DNA from: Altererythrobacter sp. B11
GTDB taxonomy: Bacteria; Pseudomonadota; Alphaproteobacteria; Sphingomonadales; Sphingomonadaceae
Direction: 5' to 3'
Length of the DNA stretch: 64,000 nt
Assembly (NCBI RefSeq): GCF_003569745.1
Contig: NZ_AP018498.1
Location: forward strand, 3,573,001-3,637,000
The translations under genes and the position numbers were made by a program. The notes under the pieces were generated by a model that saw only the letters and a list, made by a program, of their open reading frames with translations, ran no database searches and had not been told where the DNA came from. Below are positions 55,104 to 64,000 of this stretch, piece by piece; the stretch's first letter is position 1, and each line of letters begins with the position of its first letter.

Positions 55104-55119
55104 GAAGTATATATATTTC
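55104..55119. promoter_or_regulatory. candidate EctR operator between ectR and ectA
   Basis: An A/T-rich near-palindrome GAAGTATATATATTTC (arms GAA-TATATA and its complement with one mismatch) stands out in the 196-base ectR-ectA gap, 59 bases before the ectR start and 123 before ectA. MarR proteins bind such sites. Support is by eye. Confidence 0.5.
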
Positions 55120-55241
55120 GCTTTCGGAATTACATGCCGTGCCGAGCGCCCACAGGGGTTGAGATTTCCGGCTCAATCCCTACATGACGCCGCGCAAACG
55201 AAAGACAGAAAGATACACCGGAGGAAACAGATATTTCAGCT

Positions 55242-55802
55242 ATGGAAGATATCCTAGAGCCCCGGTCTCGCGATTCGCAGCAGGGCTCCCAGTCTGGACG
55301 AGCGACAGGCGGCATTGCACTGCGCGCACCGCGAGCGGAAGACGGGCCGCGGGTGACGGCGCTAATCGCGGCCTCCCCGCCGCTCGATATCAATTCGGCC
55401 TATTGCAACCTGCTGCAATGCACGGACTTCAGCGACACCTGCGTGCTTGCGGAGCGTGGCGGCGAACTGCTCGGCTGGATCTCGGCCTATCGCCCCCCGG
55501 CGGCGCCCGACACACTGTTCATCTGGCAGGTCGCCGTGGCCCCTGCCGCGCGGGGCGAAGGGCTGGCGATGCGCATGCTGGAAGAGTTGCGTGGCCGCCC
55601 GGCCTTTGCCGGCACCCGCGTGCTCACCACCACCGTGACAGCCGATAACACGGCATCATGGTCGCTGTTCGAGGCATTCGCCCGCCGCCATGGCGCGACG
55701 CTGGAGCGCAGCCCCCGTTTCGAGCGCCAGGCGCATTTCGCCGGCGCTCATGACACCGAATGGGAAGCGCGCATCGCGCCGCTACCCACCCAATCCCAGT
55801 AA
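55242..55802 (+). CDS. ectA: L-2,4-diaminobutyrate acetyltransferase
   Basis: Second step of ectoine synthesis: acetylates diaminobutyrate at the gamma amine. GNAT-fold protein of 186 residues with the EctA segments SPPLDINSAYCNLLQCTDF and IWQVAVAPAARGEGLAMRML, the acetyl-CoA loop. The ribosome site GGAGGA lies about 16 bases before the ATG, rather far; the first 25 residues are low complexity, so a later start is possible. First gene of the ectABCD-ask operon. Confidence 0.95.
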   Translation: MEDILEPRSRDSQQGSQSGRATGGIALRAPRAEDGPRVTALIAASPPLDINSAYCNLLQCTDFSDTCVLAERGGELLGWISAYRPPAAPDTLFIWQVAVAPAARGEGLAMRMLEELRGRPAFAGTRVLTTTVTADNTASWSLFEAFARRHGATLERSPRFERQAHFAGAHDTEWEARIAPLPTQSQ

Positions 55803-55819
55803 AAACGGAGAGCAATCTC

Positions 55820-57121
55820 ATGACTCTTACTCCCCGGCCTACCCTGGCCGCGCCCGATACCGCCATTTACGATCGTCGTGAATCCGGCGTGCGCAGCTAT
55901 TCCCGCTCCATGCCGCGCCAGTTCAACCGCGCGGACGGCGCTTGGCTGCATGACACCAATGGCGGCCGCTATCTCGATTTCCTCTCCGGCTGCGCCTCGC
56001 TGAATTACGGGCACAACCATCCGGTGCTCAAGGACGCGCTCCTGGATTACATCTCCGCCGACGGCATCGCCCACGGGCTGGACCTGCACACCGATGCCAA
56101 GGAACGCTTTCTCGAAGCGCTGGAAGAGGTGATCCTCACGCCCCGCGGCCTCGATTACCGCGCGATGTTCACCGGCCCCACCGGCACCAATGCGGTGGAA
56201 GCGGCGATCAAGCTCGCCCGCAAGGTGACCGGCCGCGAAATGGTGATCGCCTTCACCAATGGCTTCCACGGCATGACGCTGGGCGCGCTCGCCTGCACCG
56301 GCAATGCCGGCAAGCGCGGCGGCGCCGGCGTGCCGCTGTCGCATGTCTCGCACGAGCCCTTCGACGGCTATTTCGGTGACGACGTGGACACCGCCGCCCT
56401 GCTCGACCAGCGCCTGTCCGATCCCTCCAGCGGGCTCGACGCGCCGGCCGCCATTCTGGTGGAAACGGTCCAGGGCGAAGGCGGCCTGAACGCCGCATCG
56501 CCCGAATGGCTCCGCGCCATCGCCGCCATCGCCAAGAAGCACGGCGCGCTGATGATCGTGGACGATATCCAGGCCGGCTGTGGCCGCACGGGCAGCTTCT
56601 TCAGCTTCGAAGGCATGGGCTTCACGCCCGACATCGTGACCATGGCGAAATCGCTTTCCGGCATGGGCCTGCCCTTCGCGTTGACCTTGTTCCACCCGGA
56701 ACTGGACGTGTGGTCCCCCGGGGAGCACAACGGCACCTTCCGCGGCAACAACCACGCGTTCGTGACGGCCACGGCTGCCATGCGCCACTTCTGGGCCGAC
56801 AGCACCTTCCAGGACGATATCGCCCGCCGCGGCGCCCTGCTGGAGAGCCGCCTCAATACCATGGCCAGGGAGCACGGGCTGCAGACCCGCGGCCGCGGCA
56901 TGATGCGCGGCATCGATGTGGGTTCGGGTGAGATCGCCGACGCGGTGACCCAGGCCTGCTTCGATCAGGGCCTGATCATCGAAACCAGCGGCGCCAATGA
57001 CGAGATCGTCAAGGTGCTCGCCCCGCTCGTGATCGAGGACGACCTGCTGACCGCGGGCCTCGACATTCTCGAGCACGCCATTCGCAAGCAACTCGCGCCC
57101 GCCCTCGGCGTGGCCGCCTGA
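55820..57121 (+). CDS. ectB: diaminobutyrate--2-oxoglutarate transaminase
   Basis: First step of ectoine synthesis: makes diaminobutyrate from aspartate semialdehyde using glutamate. Class III PLP aminotransferase of 433 residues; FTGPTGTNAVEAAIKLARK and the PLP lysine in VTMAKSLSGMGLP are clear. CGGAGA precedes the ATG, 17 bases after the ectA stop; the frame is open further upstream inside ectA but the family start is MTLTPRPTLA. Confidence 0.96.
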   Translation: MTLTPRPTLAAPDTAIYDRRESGVRSYSRSMPRQFNRADGAWLHDTNGGRYLDFLSGCASLNYGHNHPVLKDALLDYISADGIAHGLDLHTDAKERFLEALEEVILTPRGLDYRAMFTGPTGTNAVEAAIKLARKVTGREMVIAFTNGFHGMTLGALACTGNAGKRGGAGVPLSHVSHEPFDGYFGDDVDTAALLDQRLSDPSSGLDAPAAILVETVQGEGGLNAASPEWLRAIAAIAKKHGALMIVDDIQAGCGRTGSFFSFEGMGFTPDIVTMAKSLSGMGLPFALTLFHPELDVWSPGEHNGTFRGNNHAFVTATAAMRHFWADSTFQDDIARRGALLESRLNTMAREHGLQTRGRGMMRGIDVGSGEIADAVTQACFDQGLIIETSGANDEIVKVLAPLVIEDDLLTAGLDILEHAIRKQLAPALGVAA

Positions 57122-57136
57122 ACCAGGAGAAACGAT

Positions 57137-57547
57137 ATGATCATCCGCAAGCTCAAGGAAATCCGCAAGAGTGACCACAACGTCAGCTCGGAAGGCTGGG
57201 AGAGCGCCCGCCTGCTGCTCGAAGACGACGGCATGGGCTTCTCCTTCCACCTCACCACGCTGCTCGCCGGCAGCGAGTTGAGGATGCACTACAAGAACCA
57301 CCTCGAAGCGGTGATGGTGCTGAAGGGCACCGGCACAATCGAGGATCTCGGCACCGGGGAAACCCACGAGCTGAAGCCCGGCATCCTTTACGCGCTGAAC
57401 GAGAATGACGAACACATCGTGCGGCCGGAAACCGACATTCTGACCGCCTGCGTCTTCAACCCGCCGGTCACCGGCCGCGAGGTTCATGACGAGACGGGCG
57501 CATACCCGGCCCCCGATGCCATGCGTGAAAGCACTTCGGGCAGCTGA
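57137..57547 (+). CDS. ectC: L-ectoine synthase
   Basis: Cupin-fold lyase of 136 residues that cyclises N-gamma-acetyl-diaminobutyrate to ectoine. The family segments [41 protein letters not shown] and [19 protein letters not shown] are present in full. AGGAGA precedes the ATG. Position between ectB and ectD is standard. Confidence 0.97.
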   Translation: MIIRKLKEIRKSDHNVSSEGWESARLLLEDDGMGFSFHLTTLLAGSELRMHYKNHLEAVMVLKGTGTIEDLGTGETHELKPGILYALNENDEHIVRPETDILTACVFNPPVTGREVHDETGAYPAPDAMRESTSGS

Positions 57548-57573
57548 AACACCGCAACAACAGGGGAGATACC

Positions 57574-58488
57574 ATGAAGGATATCTATCCATCCCGATCC
57601 GGGGCGGAGCCTGCGCTCCTGCCCCGGCAGGATCCCACCGTCTATCGCAGCTGGGAACCCGGCGCGCCGCTGGCGCGCGAGCAGGTCGAGCGGTTCGAGC
57701 GTGACGGCTATCTCGTGCTGGAAGACGTGTTCGATCCCGCCGAACTGGGCGCGCTGCAGGGCGAGATGGGGCGGCTGCTGGCCGACCCATCCTCCCTCGC
57801 CGACGAGACGGTGGTGGCGGAGCGCGGCAGCCGCGAAATCCGCTCCATCTTCGCCATTCACGAACAGAGCGCGCTGCTGGCCCGCGTCGCCGCCGATGCC
57901 CGCCTTGCCGGCGTGGCATCCTGGCTGCTGGACGACGAGGTGTACGTCCACCAGTCGCGCCTGAACTACAAGCCGGGCTTCAAGGGGAAGGAGTTCTTCT
58001 GGCACTCCGACTTCGAGACCTGGCACACGGAAGACGGCATGCCGCGCATGCGCGCGCTCTCCATGTCGATCCTGCTGGCGGAAAACACGCCGAACAACGG
58101 CCCGCTGATGCTGATCCCGGGTTCGCACCAGACCTATGTCAGCTGCGTGGGCGAAACGCCGGACGACCATTACCGCATGTCGCTGAAGAAGCAGGAATAT
58201 GGCGTACCGGACGAGCTGAACCTCGCCGATCTGGCGCACAGGCACGGCATCGATGCGCCGACCGGGAAGCCGGGCTCCGTGATCCTGTTCGACTGCAACA
58301 CCATGCATGGTTCGAACGGCAACATCACGCCCTTCCCGCGCGCGAATGCCTTCCTGGTCTATAACGCCATGTCCAACCGGCTGGAGAAGCCCTTCGGCGC
58401 GGAGAAGCCGCGCCCGGACTTCATCGCCGCGCGAGAATTCCGCCCGATACAGGCCCAGGCAGGGTCGCTGCACAAGGTTGCCGCCTAA
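57574..58488 (+). CDS. ectD: ectoine 5-hydroxylase
   Basis: Iron and 2-oxoglutarate dependent dioxygenase that converts ectoine to 5-hydroxyectoine, 304 residues. Iron ligands fit the H and D in FFWHSDFETWH and the histidine of FDCNTMHGSNGN; the EctD signature segment from WHSDFETW to MPRMRALSMSILLAE is present. A GGGGAG ribosome site precedes the ATG. The stop overlaps the aspartokinase start by one base. Confidence 0.96.
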   Translation: MKDIYPSRSGAEPALLPRQDPTVYRSWEPGAPLAREQVERFERDGYLVLEDVFDPAELGALQGEMGRLLADPSSLADETVVAERGSREIRSIFAIHEQSALLARVAADARLAGVASWLLDDEVYVHQSRLNYKPGFKGKEFFWHSDFETWHTEDGMPRMRALSMSILLAENTPNNGPLMLIPGSHQTYVSCVGETPDDHYRMSLKKQEYGVPDELNLADLAHRHGIDAPTGKPGSVILFDCNTMHGSNGNITPFPRANAFLVYNAMSNRLEKPFGAEKPRPDFIAAREFRPIQAQAGSLHKVAA

Positions 58489-59918
58489 TGGGTGAACATA
58501 ACGTAGAAAAGATCGGCGGCACCTCTATGGCCGCCACCTCCACCGTATTCGACAATGTCCTGATCGCGGGCCGCAGCGGTGCGGATCTGTATCAGCGCAT
58601 CTTCGTCGTCTCCGCCTATGCGGGGATGACGGACCTGCTGCTGGAGCACAAGAAGTCCGGCGAGCCGGGCGTCTATGCCCATTTCCTGCGCAACGATGCC
58701 GCCTGGCGCGAAGCGCTGGAGCGGGTCCGCGAGGCGATGTGCGAGCGCAACGCCGAGATGTTCGCCCGCAGCGAAAGCCTGGAAGAGGCCAACCGCTTCG
58801 TCCACCAGCGCGTGCAATCCATGCGCTCCTGCCTGGCCGATCTCGATCGGCTGCGCGGGCACAACCGCTTTTCGCTGAAGGACCAGCTCGTCACCGTGCG
58901 CGAGATGCTGGCGGGGCTGGGGGAGGCGCACAGCGCCCACTCCACCGCCCTGCTGCTGCGCGACCGGGGCGTGAACGCCGTGTTCGTGGACCTCACTCTC
59001 TGGAGCGAGGAAGACAAGGCGAGCCTGGACGACCGCATCCGCAAGGCGCTGGAGCCGATCGACCTCGCCACGCAGATGCCCATCGTCACGGGCTATGCCG
59101 GCTGCGAAGGCGGCATGGTGCGCCGCTATGCGCGCGGCTATTCCGAAATGACCTTCTCGCGCATCGCCGTGCTGACCGAGGCGCGGCAGGCGATCATCCA
59201 CAAGGAGTTCCACCTTTCCAGCGCCGACCCGAAGCTGGTGGGCGAGGATCGCGCACGGAAGATCGGCCGCACGAATTACGACGTGGCCGATCAGCTGGCC
59301 AATCTGGGGATGGAAGCGATCCATCCGCGCGCCGGCCGCGGCCTGCGGCAGGCGAAGATCCCGCTGTGCGTGCGCAACACCTTCGACCGCGAGGATGAAG
59401 GCACGCTGATCTGCGGCGAATATGTCTCCGACCAGCCGCGGGTGGAGATCGTCACCGGTGTGCGGGAGCTCCACGCGCTGGAGTTCTTCGAACAGAACAT
59501 GGTCGGCGAAAAGGGCTATGACAGCGGGATTCTGGATATCCTCGCGCGGCATGGCACCTGGATCGTCAGCAAATCCTCCAACGCCAACACGATCACCCAC
59601 TATCTGAGCGGCAGCCCTTCGGCCGTCGCCGCGGCGGTGGCCGATCTGGAGGAGGCCTTCCCCGGCGCAGCCATCACGGCCCAGCCGGCGGCCATGGTCG
59701 CCACCATCGGCAGCGACATTTCGGAGCCGGGCCTGGTTCCGCGCGCCCTCAGCGCGCTGGACGAAGCCGGCGTGGGCATGATCGCCATCCAGCACCAGAT
59801 CCGCAATGTAGACGTCCAGTTCATCGTGGAGCGGTCGGATTTCGACAAGGCCATCAAGGCGCTGCACGTCGAACTGGTGGAAAGCGCCGACGCCGCGGCC
59901 GGCCGCGCGGCGGCCTGA
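58488..59918 (+). CDS. ask: aspartate kinase, ectoine-dedicated (Ask_ect)
   Basis: Feeds the ectoine pathway with aspartyl phosphate. 476 residues: kinase domain starting KIGGTSMAATSTV, with FVVSAYAGMTDLLL, then two ACT domains at the C-terminus (VATIGSDISEPGLV ... VQFIVERSDFDKAI). The gene overlaps ectD by one base (TAATG), which marks it as the ect-specific isoform that is typically less feedback-inhibited. The N-terminus MGEHNVEKIGG is shorter than in many LysC proteins but typical for Ask_ect. Confidence 0.95.
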   Translation: MGEHNVEKIGGTSMAATSTVFDNVLIAGRSGADLYQRIFVVSAYAGMTDLLLEHKKSGEPGVYAHFLRNDAAWREALERVREAMCERNAEMFARSESLEEANRFVHQRVQSMRSCLADLDRLRGHNRFSLKDQLVTVREMLAGLGEAHSAHSTALLLRDRGVNAVFVDLTLWSEEDKASLDDRIRKALEPIDLATQMPIVTGYAGCEGGMVRRYARGYSEMTFSRIAVLTEARQAIIHKEFHLSSADPKLVGEDRARKIGRTNYDVADQLANLGMEAIHPRAGRGLRQAKIPLCVRNTFDREDEGTLICGEYVSDQPRVEIVTGVRELHALEFFEQNMVGEKGYDSGILDILARHGTWIVSKSSNANTITHYLSGSPSAVAAAVADLEEAFPGAAITAQPAAMVATIGSDISEPGLVPRALSALDEAGVGMIAIQHQIRNVDVQFIVERSDFDKAIKALHVELVESADAAAGRAAA

Positions 59919-59964
59919 GCCGCATGGTGGCGGAAACCATCCCGCCCCTGAGGATTGCCTTCAC

Positions 59965-61206
59965 ATGCTGAAGGCAATCGGCCCTGTAAGGAGCCTGCTG
60001 CTCGCCATCTTCATGTTGATGGCGGGCAGCGGCTTCATGGGAACCCTGTTGGGCGTGCGGCTGGAGCGGGGCGGCAACAGCGCGCTGGTGGTGGGCGTGA
60101 TCGGCACCGCTTATTTCCTGGGGCTCGTGTTCGGCTCGCTGAAGGCGGGCGGCCTCGTCAGCCGGGTGGGCCACATCCGCGCCTTCGCCGCCTTCGTCTC
60201 GCTCTTTTCCGCCAGCACGCTGAGCTATGCGGTGTTCGAAAGCCCCCCATTGTGGGCCGCGCTGCGCCTGATCGACGGCTTCTGCGTGGCCGGCGTCTAT
60301 GTCTGCCTGGAAAGCTGGCTCAACGAGCGAGCGGATAGCGCCGATCGCGGCACCGTGCTCGCCGGCTACATGATCTCGCTCTACATCGGGCAGGCACTGG
60401 GGCAATTCCTGCTCAACCTGTCGGACGGCAAGCCGTCCATGCCCTTCCTCGTCGCCTCGATCCTCATTTCACTGGCCGCGATTCCCGTGGCGCTCACCCG
60501 CATCAGCGCGCCCGCGCCGGAAAGCGGCGGGACGTTATCGGTCAGAACGCTCTACGAGATCTCGCCCCTCGGAGTCGTCGGGGCCACGATCACCGGGCTG
60601 ATGCTGGGCGCGTTCTACGCGCTGGGTTCGGTCTATGCCCGCCGCATGGGCATGGAACTGTCCACCATCGCTATCTTCATGAGCACGGTCATCTTCGGCG
60701 GCGTGGCGCTGCAATGGCCGCTCGGCCTGCTGTCCGACCGGTTCGACCGGCGCCGCGTGATCGTGATCGCCTTTGGCGGCACGCTCGCCGCGGGCGTGGG
60801 CATCGCGCTGATCGAGCAACCGGGCCTGCCGCTGCTGGCGCTCGCCGCCATATTCGGCGGGCTCAGCTTCGCGCTCTACCCGCTGTGCGTGGCGCATGCG
60901 AACGACCATCTGAGCCCCGAGCAGCGCGTGGCCGCGAGCGGCGGCCTCGTCCTCGCCTATTCCGCCGGCGCCGCGGCGGGGCCGATGGCCGGTGCCAGTG
61001 TGATGACCGTGGCCGGTGCGCCCGGCCTGTTCCTTTTCATCGCCACCTGTGCCGGCTGCGCGCTGCTGTTCGGCCTGTGGCGCCAGGCCCGCACCGCACC
61101 GGTGCCCGCCCATCAGCAGCAAAGCTACCAGGTGCTGCCGCGAACCACGCCCGTTTCCGCGGCGCTGGATCCCCGCGCGCCCGAAGAGACACAGGAGACA
61201 GCATGA
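59965..61206 (+). CDS. MFS transporter, YcaD-like
   Basis: Inner-membrane major facilitator protein of 413 residues, 12 helices. GSGFMGTLLGVRLERGGN at the start and the loop LKAGGLVSRVGHIRAF, with DRFDRRRVI in the second half, place it near the YcaD family. It follows the aspartokinase by 46 bases and overlaps the next transporter by 4 bases (ATGA), so all appear to be one operon with the ectoine genes. Substrate unknown; a role in ectoine or precursor export or import is inferred from position. Confidence 0.85.
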   Translation: MLKAIGPVRSLLLAIFMLMAGSGFMGTLLGVRLERGGNSALVVGVIGTAYFLGLVFGSLKAGGLVSRVGHIRAFAAFVSLFSASTLSYAVFESPPLWAALRLIDGFCVAGVYVCLESWLNERADSADRGTVLAGYMISLYIGQALGQFLLNLSDGKPSMPFLVASILISLAAIPVALTRISAPAPESGGTLSVRTLYEISPLGVVGATITGLMLGAFYALGSVYARRMGMELSTIAIFMSTVIFGGVALQWPLGLLSDRFDRRRVIVIAFGGTLAAGVGIALIEQPGLPLLALAAIFGGLSFALYPLCVAHANDHLSPEQRVAASGGLVLAYSAGAAAGPMAGASVMTVAGAPGLFLFIATCAGCALLFGLWRQARTAPVPAHQQQSYQVLPRTTPVSAALDPRAPEETQETA

Positions 61207-62558
61207 CCGCAGACGCAGCCAGCCCCGCCTTCGGCGCCAATGTGCCGATGGGCCACCCGGAGGCGACGCCCCCTGCCGTGCTGCGCCGGGCCATCGCCGC
61301 CTCCGCCCTCGGCAACGCCACCGAATGGTTCGACTATGGCATCTATGCCTATGGCGTCGTCTATATCTCCGCCGCACTGTTTCCGGGCGAAGCGGGCGAG
61401 GCGACGCTGTTCGCGCTGGCGACCTTTGCCATTTCCTTCCTCGTCCGGCCGCTGGGCGGGCTGTTCTGGGGTCCGCTGGGTGATCGCTATGGCCGTAAGA
61501 CGGTCCTGGCCATCACCATCCTGCTGATGTCGGGCGCCACGGTGGCGGTGGGCCTGATCCCGTCCTACGACAGCATCGGCTTCTGGGCGCCCGCCATTCT
61601 GGTGCTGCTGCGCATGATCCAGGGCTTCTCCACCGGCGGCGAATATGGCGGGGCGGCCACCTTCATGGCCGAATATTCGCCGGACGATCGCCGCGGCTTC
61701 TACGGCAGCTTTCTGGAATTCGGCACGCTCGCCGGCTTTTCCTTCGGCGCGCTGCTGATGCTCGGCTTCTCGCTGTGGCTGGGCGATCAGACGATGCACG
61801 ACTGGGCGTGGCGCATCCCCTTCTTCGTCGCCGGGCCGATGGGGCTTGTCGGCATGTATCTGCGCTCCAAGATGGAGGACACGCCGATCTTCCGCGAAGT
61901 GGAGGCCCAGCACGAGACGGAACCGGCCGCCTCCACCGAACTGCGCGATCTGGTGACGCAATACTGGCGGCCGCTGCTTACCATGGGCGGGCTGGTGGTG
62001 GCGCTGAATGTCGTCAATTACACGCTGCTCAGCTACATGCCCACCTATCTGCAGAACCGCCTCGGCCTCTCCACCGACGGGGCGCTGGTGGTGCCGATCC
62101 TGGGCATGCTGTTCATGATGATCTTCGTGCCCTTCGCGGGTCGCCTGTCGGACAGGGTGGGCCGCAAGCCGCTGTGGTGGTTTTCGCTGATCGGGCTGTT
62201 CGTGGCAGCGGTGCCGCTCTACCATCTCATGGCCTCCAGCTTCACCGGGGCGATCATTGGCTTCGCGCTGCTCGGCCTGCTGTACGTGCCGCAGCTCGCC
62301 ACGATTTCCGCCACCTTCCCGGCCATGTTCCCCACCCATGTGCGGTTCGCCGGCTTCGCCATTTCCTACAACGTCGCCACTTCGCTGTTCGGCGGCACCG
62401 CGCCGGCCTTCAACAGCTGGCTGATCGGGCGCACGGGCGACCAGATGATGCCGGCCTATGTGATGATGGCCGCCTGCGTGGTCGGCGCGATCGCCCTGCT
62501 CCGCACGCCGGAGACGGCGGGCAAGTCCTTGCGCGGAACGATGGTGCCGGGGAAGTGA
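61203..62558 (+). CDS. MFS transporter, ProP-like (MHS family)
   Basis: Metabolite:H+ symporter of 451 residues, 12 helices, closest in feel to ProP, the osmotically regulated proline/betaine/ectoine permease: ASALGNATEWFDYGIYAYGVVYI, GPLGDRYGRKTVL and IQGFSTGGEYGGAATFMAEYSP are the family motifs. The C-terminal coiled coil of E. coli ProP is absent. It starts inside the stop of the YcaD-like gene and ends the operon; uptake of compatible solutes is likely but not shown. Confidence 0.88.
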   Translation: MTADAASPAFGANVPMGHPEATPPAVLRRAIAASALGNATEWFDYGIYAYGVVYISAALFPGEAGEATLFALATFAISFLVRPLGGLFWGPLGDRYGRKTVLAITILLMSGATVAVGLIPSYDSIGFWAPAILVLLRMIQGFSTGGEYGGAATFMAEYSPDDRRGFYGSFLEFGTLAGFSFGALLMLGFSLWLGDQTMHDWAWRIPFFVAGPMGLVGMYLRSKMEDTPIFREVEAQHETEPAASTELRDLVTQYWRPLLTMGGLVVALNVVNYTLLSYMPTYLQNRLGLSTDGALVVPILGMLFMMIFVPFAGRLSDRVGRKPLWWFSLIGLFVAAVPLYHLMASSFTGAIIGFALLGLLYVPQLATISATFPAMFPTHVRFAGFAISYNVATSLFGGTAPAFNSWLIGRTGDQMMPAYVMMAACVVGAIALLRTPETAGKSLRGTMVPGK

Positions 62559-62576
62559 CCGGCCGCCTCCCCTTGC

Positions 62577-63512
62577 TCAGTCCGTCACGGTGTAGTCGCC
62601 GCTCTCCAGCACGCTGGAAATCAGGAACTGCTCGACCGCATCGGCGTGCTCGCCCGAGGCGTCGTCCTTCCTGAAGAACACCAGCCGCCAGTCTTCGGTG
62701 GGGTGCAACAGCACGATCGTATCCCGCAGGTCCGCCGGCACCAGCGGATCGCTGAAGGACGCGACACCCATGCCGTTTGCCAGCAGGGTGACCTGCACAT
62801 CGAAAAAGGGGGAATGGCCGACAACCTGCCGTGGTTTGATCCCCGCCCCTGCCAGTGCGGCGAGCGACGCCTTCTCCAGCCGGCTGCCGGCCTTGGGCAG
62901 GACGAAGGGGAGCCGGGATATCTCCGCCGCCGACAGCGGCAGCGCCTTCCCTTCGGCGAACTTCCGGTGGCCATAAACCCCGCCGCGCGTCACCGCGATG
63001 GAGCGGATATGCGCCGGCAGCGGCTCTGACACGCGGACATGGAACAGGCCGAAATCGAACCGGCCGCCCAGCACCTCCTGCACCGGATGCGAACCCGGCG
63101 GCTGCGCTTCGAATTCCATTTCCACATCGGGCATTCGGGCGAGGAATTCCCCCAGCCGCGGCCGCACGAAGCGTTGCAGCAGGGCTTCGCCGATACGGAT
63201 GCGATAGACCGGCGGCCGCGCGAGGGCGGACCGAAGGCGCCGATGCGAAGCCAGCCGGGCGGCTGCCTGCCGAAAGCCGGTCATGTCTTCCAGGAACGCC
63301 GTACCCGCTGGCGTGAGCTGGGCCCTGCGTCCGGGCCGCCGCAGCAGCAGCGCCACGCCCAGCTGCCGTTCCAGCGCCTTCACCTGCCCGCTGACGGAGG
63401 CCTGCGAAATGCGCAGATCTTCCGCGCTCTGCCGAAAGCTGCCCGTGGCGCAGACGCTCAGGAACACGTCGAGCTGGCGCAGCGTGAAAGGCAGGCTGGA
63501 CATTATCGTCAT
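62577..63512 (-). CDS. LysR-type transcriptional regulator
   Basis: A 311-residue regulator with an N-terminal winged helix-turn-helix (CATGSFRQSAEDLRISQASVSGQV) and a LysR effector domain. Start taken as the ATG reading MTIMSSLPFTLRQLDVF; a GTG 10 codons earlier is possible. It is divergent from the TonB receptor at the right edge, which it probably controls, and convergent with the ProP-like gene. Confidence 0.9.
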   Translation of the reverse strand: MTIMSSLPFTLRQLDVFLSVCATGSFRQSAEDLRISQASVSGQVKALERQLGVALLLRRPGRRAQLTPAGTAFLEDMTGFRQAAARLASHRRLRSALARPPVYRIRIGEALLQRFVRPRLGEFLARMPDVEMEFEAQPPGSHPVQEVLGGRFDFGLFHVRVSEPLPAHIRSIAVTRGGVYGHRKFAEGKALPLSAAEISRLPFVLPKAGSRLEKASLAALAGAGIKPRQVVGHSPFFDVQVTLLANGMGVASFSDPLVPADLRDTIVLLHPTEDWRLVFFRKDDASGEHADAVEQFLISSVLESGDYTVTD

Positions 63513-63619
63513 CGGGCCTTGCGATAGCTTGCCGATTATCACCTGTCATCATTTCGCGGTGCCTTGCCGCGCCTTCGGCCTTCACCCACCCTGCCCGCAC
63601 AAAAGAAAAGGGGAGAGTG

Positions 63620-64000
63620 ATGAGGATATTCGAGGAGGCCCGGATTCCGGGCACGTTCCGCTGTGGGCTGGCGGCAGGTGCCAGCGCCCTGGCGCTCTGC
63701 ATCGGCGCCCATCCGGCGGCCGCACAGGACCAGACCGACACCGATGAAGCCGCGGAACCCGCCAGCCCTGCCGCGCCCATCGTGGTCACCGGCTCTCGCC
63801 TGCGCAGCGACGGATCGCAGGCCCCCGTGCCCGTCACCGTGGTGAGCGACGAAACGCTGGAGGCGATGGGCACCAGCGGGCTGGTGGAGGCGGTGGGCTC
63901 GCTGCCCCAGTTCCTCGGCAACCAGTCGGTATCTGCGGTGCAGGTTTCGGGCGTGGGGGGAACCGGCTGGTTCGCGCGCGGCGGGTACGGCAATCTGGAC
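63620..64000 (+). CDS. TonB-dependent receptor (partial, C-terminus outside window)
   Basis: The first 127 codons of a second receptor. A long signal peptide ends HPAAAQ; after an acidic linker comes the TonB-box-like PIVVTGSRLRSDGSQ and the start of the plug (VPVTVVSDETLEAMGTSGL, EAVGSLPQFLGNQ). GGGGAGAG precedes the ATG. It is divergent from a LysR gene, the same partner class as the complete receptor about 20 kb away. Confidence 0.9.
   Translation, partial: MRIFEEARIPGTFRCGLAAGASALALCIGAHPAAAQDQTDTDEAAEPASPAAPIVVTGSRLRSDGSQAPVPVTVVSDETLEAMGTSGLVEAVGSLPQFLGNQSVSAVQVSGVGGTGWFARGGYGNLD

Noticed and set aside
55748-57919. 723-residue open frame antisense to ectB-ectC-ectD
   Set aside because: The sense strand encodes three intact, well-known enzymes with ribosome sites.

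Overview
The window is high-GC chromosomal DNA from an alphaproteobacterium. The gene set points to Sphingomonadales (Sphingomonadaceae/Erythrobacteraceae type): a DivK-like receiver and a ChpT phosphotransferase, an alpha-type RNase P RNA, a TorF-type porin, a DUF3297 protein, large TonB-dependent receptors and a TPR-sulfotransferase. Genus cannot be fixed from sequence alone. I see no prophage, insertion sequence, plasmid origin or CRISPR array. Most of the window is housekeeping DNA with accessory patches.

Left third (1-27 kb). An mlaE/mlaF lipid-transport operon (cut at the left edge) diverges from valS. The valS frame carries two in-frame palindromic repeat insertions and is followed by a cluster of another repeat family. 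Then come queE, a MATE exporter, a DivK-like regulator, a HerA-type ATPase, a TIGR02186/TauE membrane pair, a glycosyltransferase with a barrel-like partner, tRNA-Leu, and the proteostasis block tig-clpP-clpX. The tig product has a long Lys/Ala-rich tail, and a small lipoprotein resembling a TonB-receptor plug lies between tig and clpP. mtgA, rpoH, rluD, an M67 peptidase, chpT, an AmpD-like amidase, rnpB and a phosphatase follow.

Middle (27-48 kb). A TorF-type porin, a SIMPL protein, a glyoxalase and der lead to a bacterioferritin/bacterioferritin-ferredoxin pair with a Fur-box-like palindrome. Next is an orphan ParA with a putative ribbon-helix-helix partner, flanked by two SPOR-domain proteins. 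After that come pyrB with a pseudo-dihydroorotase, sppA, tRNA-Val, and a LysR / TonB-receptor / TPR-sulfotransferase module, then an ABC-F ATPase.

Right part (48-64 kb). A 1646-residue autotransporter adhesin lies downstream of a gene with an odd architecture: an OmpR/ToxR-type DNA-binding domain, one membrane helix and a receiver domain. A complete 5-hydroxyectoine locus follows: a MarR/EctR-type regulator divergent from ectABCD and a dedicated aspartokinase, continuing into two MFS transporters, one ProP-like. Together these cover synthesis, precursor supply and probably import of compatible solutes, which fits a salt-exposed organism. The window ends with a LysR gene divergent from a second TonB-dependent receptor that runs off the right edge.
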